Assembly: GCA_020426085.1 (NCBI GenBank)
Contig: JAGQQP010000161.1
Span: forward strand, 1 to 8,456
Source: Planctomycetaceae bacterium
GTDB taxonomy: Bacteria; Planctomycetota; Planctomycetia; Planctomycetales; Planctomycetaceae
Direction: 5' to 3'
DNA length: 8,456 bases
The notes under the pieces were generated by a model. It saw only the letters and a list, made by a program, of their open reading frames with translations. It had not been told where the DNA came from and made no database searches. Positions 6,114 to 8,456 of this stretch are shown here, in pieces (within the stretch, counting starts at the first letter, position 1; each line of letters opens with the position of its first letter). A program made the position numbers and the translations under genes.

Positions 6114-7248
6114 GATGTTGATCAGGCATCTCATCCTGTTGAACGACGTAGGGAGTTCCACCGTGTCGGTATGTGTCCCGGATTGCCCGGTTGAGGAGTC
6201 CAATATCTCCGGATTCCGGCTGGGCACGTGTTTTTATTAATTCACCATCCCCAGGTGGTTGTCCCCAGAGTTCTGATCCAAGGGGGGTAAACAGTGTTTC
6301 GACACGCCCCTGTTCAGCAGCCTGCAGGATTTCTTCCAGCTGATGCGAAATGCGAGAGGTTCCCAGCTGTTTCTGAAATCGCTCACGAGCTTTATGCAGA
6401 GAAGTCTTGAAGTGTGACTCAACCACTGGCAATGCAAGTTCTACCAGTTCGCGTGCGCTGAGCTGGTCCGGCGAAGTGGTAATACCTTCCGTCAACAGTT
6501 GATTTCCATGGAAGTGCTTGCGAAACAGATTCTGCTGTTTTTCCGCACAGACAAGTACCAGGGGAGGCGCATTGTTTTCCAGGTAGTTTTCCAGTTGCCT
6601 GGCGAGCAGTTGATAGTAATCTGTCAGGACTTTTTCATTCTGTTCTTTCGTCAGACCATGTCCGTGTTGCATCCCGGCGAAATCTCCACCAGGTCCTGCG
6701 GAAGCTGTGCTGTGATACTGCAAGGATTCTTCGAACTCGATGCCCTGCGTAAACTCTTCCAGATTTGCGGGGATATTTTCAGGTAATTCGACTTCTTTGA
6801 ATTCACCATTCTGATGGCGGATCATCCGGATCGATTTCGGACAGATTGCGAGCAGATTAAATCGATCGTCTTCAAAGACTTTATAGAATAAGGGGCTGAG
6901 ATAAAAAGTATTATCCACGGACATCATTTCAGGGCATTGAAAGGGGAGGTCATACTGATGAAATACTCCCGGAGCGATCAGCAGACACAGGCCCCGGGCA
7001 GACCCCTGTTTCCAGAAGACGGGATCATTTTGCAGCATACGCGCCGGTTTCAGAAACTGATGCGCTTCCGCAGTGCCGAGCCCCATTTGCTGTAGCGTTG
7101 TTTCCGCATCGTCTAACATGTTCCGCAACTCAATGGAATCCTGTCCCAGTTCTGAGACTGCCTGATGTCGAGGGAGATATAGGGAAACGCATGGGCCCTG
7201 TTCCCATTCGGTGAGGGATTTGAGCTCATCAAGTGTTAATGTCTGCAT
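6088..7248 (-). CDS. Bacterial archaeo-eukaryotic release factor family (baeRF) protein
   Basis: The 386-residue product looks like a baeRF protein, a bacterial relative of eRF1/Pelota described by comparative genomics. It starts LTLDELKSLTEWEQGPCVSL (4-23), a typical baeRF opening, and ends with the family pattern R361-H-G-G...V-V-Q...M374-P...F-R-W386. Rough layout: N-terminal domain 1-125, RNase H-fold middle domain about 128-285, C-terminal L7Ae-like domain about 290-386. The loop equivalent to the eRF1 catalytic region holds G185-P-G-G and G192-M-Q-H-G-H-G198 rather than a clean GGQ, so peptide release by the eRF1 mechanism is not assured. baeRF proteins are proposed to act on stalled or stressed ribosomes; none of this is shown here. 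The start is well supported by AAGGAGAG six bases upstream. It is transcribed divergently from a hydrogenase-like operon and faces a membrane methyltransferase. Confidence 0.8.
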   Translation of the reverse strand: MQTLTLDELKSLTEWEQGPCVSLYLPRHQAVSELGQDSIELRNMLDDAETTLQQMGLGTAEAHQFLKPARMLQNDPVFWKQGSARGLCLLIAPGVFHQYDLPFQCPEMMSVDNTFYLSPLFYKVFEDDRFNLLAICPKSIRMIRHQNGEFKEVELPENIPANLEEFTQGIEFEESLQYHSTASAGPGGDFAGMQHGHGLTKEQNEKVLTDYYQLLARQLENYLENNAPPLVLVCAEKQQNLFRKHFHGNQLLTEGITTSPDQLSARELVELALPVVESHFKTSLHKARERFQKQLGTSRISHQLEEILQAAEQGRVETLFTPLGSELWGQPPGDGELIKTRAQPESGDIGLLNRAIRDTYRHGGTPYVVQQDEMPDQHPLLASFRW

Positions 7249-7252
7249 CGAA

Positions 7253-7260
7253 CTCTCCTT
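7253..7260 (-). promoter_or_regulatory. Strong ribosome binding site of the baeRF gene
   Basis: Read on the minus strand, AAGGAGAG ends 4 bases before the ATG at 7248-7246, leaving 6 bases between AAGGAG and the start. It is the best Shine-Dalgarno match in the window and fixes the start. Confidence 0.75.
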
Positions 7261-7560
7261 GTTGATTAATTTCTTGTGAACCTGATTCGCAGTTGAGGAT
7301 TTTCAGAAATTTCGTTTTAAACAGGCTGATCTTCACAGAGCTTGCCTGCGCGATTCAGTTTATATCCGTGAATCAATGTTGCAATCAGGAGAGCAGGGTG
7401 ATCCGAGATGGGATGATGTCGTGTTTTTTGATGGGGAAATTCCCGATGTCAGTCGGGAACCGGATTCAGGGAATCAATCCAGAATTCTGGTCGCTAGACG
7501 ATCCCGAACAGGCAGGTTAGAATCAAAGCGTCTTGTCCTATTATGTTTTGCGAACTGACT
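7261..7560. promoter_or_regulatory. Divergent intergenic control region with palindromes and repeated GAATCAA
   Basis: This stretch between the divergent baeRF and hydrogenase-side genes must hold both promoters. No coding sequence is convincing; a 60-codon frame at 7376-7558 lacks a ribosome binding site and recognisable features. Visible structure: GAATCAA three times on the + strand (7370-7376, 7471-7477, 7520-7526); TTCCCGA/TCGGGAA hairpin (7440-7459, 6-base loop); GATTC-AGG-GAATC (7463-7475); and a perfect 12-base palindrome CCAGAATTCTGG (7479-7490). TATTAT at 7539-7544 could be a -10 box for the + strand gene, but no good -35 is visible at the right distance. No FNR or sigma-54 consensus was found. 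Confidence 0.45.
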
Positions 7561-7571
7561 GAGAGGCTGCA

Positions 7572-8075
7572 ATGGAGATTCAACAGCTTCAGGAACATCT
7601 GCAACAACTTCGTTTTACTTCCGGTTTGTCGGTAGAAGAGCTGCAGAAGTTGGCTGCCATCTCCCGTTTTCAGGTTTATGCCCGTAATGCGACGATCTTT
7701 ACGGAAGGAACCGAGCATCGGGATCTTTATATCATTCTCAGCGGTCGCGTTGAGATTTGTATGACCATTCCCGCCCGTGGCTGTTTGCCTGTTTTGACAT
7801 TGGAAGAGGGGGATCTGGTTGGCTGGTCCTCCTTTCTTAAACAGGGAGAGATGACCGCGACTGTCGTCGCAGTGCAGGAAACCCGTCTGATTGCCATCGA
7901 CGCCGATGATCTGGCCGCTTTATGCGACGAGGATCACGATATCGGTTACCAGATGATGCGACGGGTGGCGCTGGCGTTATCGCAGCGACTGGTTGCCAGT
8001 CGTCTGCAGGTGCTCGATCTATATGCTGTTGCCGAAGAAGCACATCCCTTAAAGCAGGGAGGCACCAGTGAGTGA
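7572..8075 (+). CDS. Stand-alone cNMP-binding-fold (CRP-like) protein without DNA-binding domain
   Basis: The 167-residue product has one cyclic-nucleotide-binding beta-roll (about 20-125) and a C-terminal helical stretch (about 122-155). Fold marks include L52-Y-I-I-L-S-G58 and G80-D-L-V-G84. It stops where CRP/FNR proteins continue into a helix-turn-helix, so it is about 50-60 residues short and should not bind DNA by itself. The phosphate-binding cassette is altered: where CRP has G-E...R-S-A, this has G84-W85...M94-T95-A96, losing the Glu and Arg that hold the cyclic nucleotide. cAMP sensing is therefore doubtful. GAGAGG (7561-7566) precedes ATG 7572 by 5 bases. Its end overlaps the hydrogenase beta-subunit start by 8 bases, implying translational coupling and a shared function, perhaps redox or ligand sensing, or assembly of the enzyme. 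That role is inference. Confidence 0.8.
   Translation: MEIQQLQEHLQQLRFTSGLSVEELQKLAAISRFQVYARNATIFTEGTEHRDLYIILSGRVEICMTIPARGCLPVLTLEEGDLVGWSSFLKQGEMTATVVAVQETRLIAIDADDLAALCDEDHDIGYQMMRRVALALSQRLVASRLQVLDLYAVAEEAHPLKQGGTSE
8056..8062 (+). promoter_or_regulatory. Ribosome binding site deciding the GTG start at 8068
   Basis: AGGGAGG lies 5 bases before GTG 8068. A TAA at 8050-8052 in the same frame leaves no earlier start, and no Met codon occurs in the 129 codons that follow, so the GTG start is well supported. The site lies inside the preceding gene. Confidence 0.75.
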
Positions 8076-8456
8076 TTCTCTACAGACAGGCGATGTTCAA
8101 ACACGCTTTTTAAAGCTGGATGAATTTGCCCGTCTCTTTGAAGTGCTGAATTCCCGCGGTTATGAAGTGATCGGCCCGACAATTGACCAGGAAGCCATCG
8201 TCTACGGTCCGCTGTCATCGATTGATGATTTACCACGTGGCTGGACCGATCAGCAGGAGCCAGGCAGATACCGACTGGTGAAACGCGATGATAATGCATT
8301 CTTTGGTTACGTTGTTGGTCCGAGTTCCTGGAAGAAACAACTGTTTCCACCGGTCGCCACACTGACGCGTGCCGACCGAACCGAGGAAGGCTGGCAGTTT
8401 CAGGAGGTAGAAGAAGAAACGCCCCGCTATGCATTCCTGGGCGTCCGTGCCTGTGA
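8068..8456 (+). CDS. HydB/AsrA-type 4Fe-4S electron-transfer (hydrogenase beta) subunit, N-terminal part
   Basis: The first 129 codons are present and the gene runs off the window. The segments R-G-Y-E-V-I-G-P (30-37), A-I-V-Y-G-P-L (43-49), F-F-G-Y (78-81), S-S-W-K-K-Q-L-F-P-P (86-95) and Y-A-F-L-G-V-R-A-C (121-129) fit the beta subunit of cytoplasmic sulfhydrogenases and group 3b [NiFe]-hydrogenases (HydB/HyhB), related to anaerobic sulfite reductase subunit A. In those enzymes this subunit carries two 4Fe-4S clusters and passes electrons between the NAD(P)-binding flavoprotein and the hydrogenase small subunit. C129 begins the first Cys-containing motif; the ferredoxin-like cluster motifs would be further on. 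Full members are about 330-380 residues. The start is GTG, coupled to the upstream cNMP-fold gene by an 8-base overlap. Hydrogenase is favoured over sulfite reductase, but the gamma, delta and alpha genes, needed to decide, lie outside. Confidence 0.78.
   Translation, partial: MSDSLQTGDVQTRFLKLDEFARLFEVLNSRGYEVIGPTIDQEAIVYGPLSSIDDLPRGWTDQQEPGRYRLVKRDDNAFFGYVVGPSSWKKQLFPPVATLTRADRTEEGWQFQEVEEETPRYAFLGVRAC

Noticed and set aside
7463..7477. Possible FNR box around GATTC-AGG-GAATCAA
   Set aside because: The TTGAT half at the required 4-base spacing is absent; the palindrome has a 3-base centre and different arms.
7376..7558. 60-codon frame in the divergent intergenic region
   Set aside because: The sequence is covered by palindromes and repeats, has no ribosome binding site and its product resembles nothing recognised.
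7946..8434. Antisense frame of 162 codons over the cNMP-fold and hydrogenase genes
   Set aside because: Both sense-strand genes are well supported with overlaps and ribosome binding sites; the antisense frame has neither.
1..8456. Insertion sequence, phage, CRISPR or tRNA signals
   Set aside because: No transposase, integrase, terminal repeats, spaced direct repeats or tRNA-like fold was seen on either strand.

Overview
The window looks like chromosome of a Gram-negative, probably planctomycete, bacterium (a Gimesia-like relative would fit). This rests on the mix of families, the roughly even base composition and the short planctomycete-style lipoprotein leader on the outer-membrane factor. 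No taxonomic marker gene is present, so the placement is an inference. No mobile element, tRNA, rRNA or CRISPR array was seen.

Region 1 (1-4982, + strand) is a tripartite metal-efflux locus. It holds the last 28 residues of a probable periplasmic adaptor (membrane fusion protein), then a heavy-metal RND (CusA/CzcA-type) inner-membrane pump, then a TolC/CusC-type outer-membrane lipoprotein. Together these would form a proton-driven channel from periplasm/cytoplasm to the outside. The pump gene is interrupted: one extra base in the run GGGGAA at 1845-1850 splits it into a TM1-TM7 half and a second-periplasmic-domain plus TM8-TM12 half. Joining the frames gives a normal-looking 1028-residue protein. 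The outer-membrane gene may end at a small hairpin plus T-run at its stop codon.

Region 2 (4983-6055, + strand) is a 332-base gap with a possible promoter and hairpins, followed by an integral-membrane methyltransferase of the ICMT/PEMT superfamily. It converges on region 3 across only 32 bases, where two look-alike hairpins sit.

Region 3 (6088-7248, - strand) is a bacterial member of the archaeo-eukaryotic release-factor superfamily (baeRF). It is divergent from region 4 across a 323-base intergenic stretch rich in palindromes and a thrice-repeated heptamer.

Region 4 (7572-8456, + strand) is the start of what looks like a cytoplasmic [NiFe]-hydrogenase (group 3b, sulfhydrogenase-like) operon. 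A stand-alone cyclic-nucleotide-binding-fold protein without a DNA-binding domain overlaps by 8 bases the start of a HydB/AsrA-type iron-sulfur beta subunit, which runs off the window. The signature cNMP-contacting residues of the first protein are replaced, so it probably senses something other than cAMP or acts as a partner protein.

The points most worth a second look are the pump frameshift, the degenerate HTH-less cNMP-fold protein coupled to the hydrogenase, and the structured divergent intergenic region. Nothing seen here amounts to a clearly new system.
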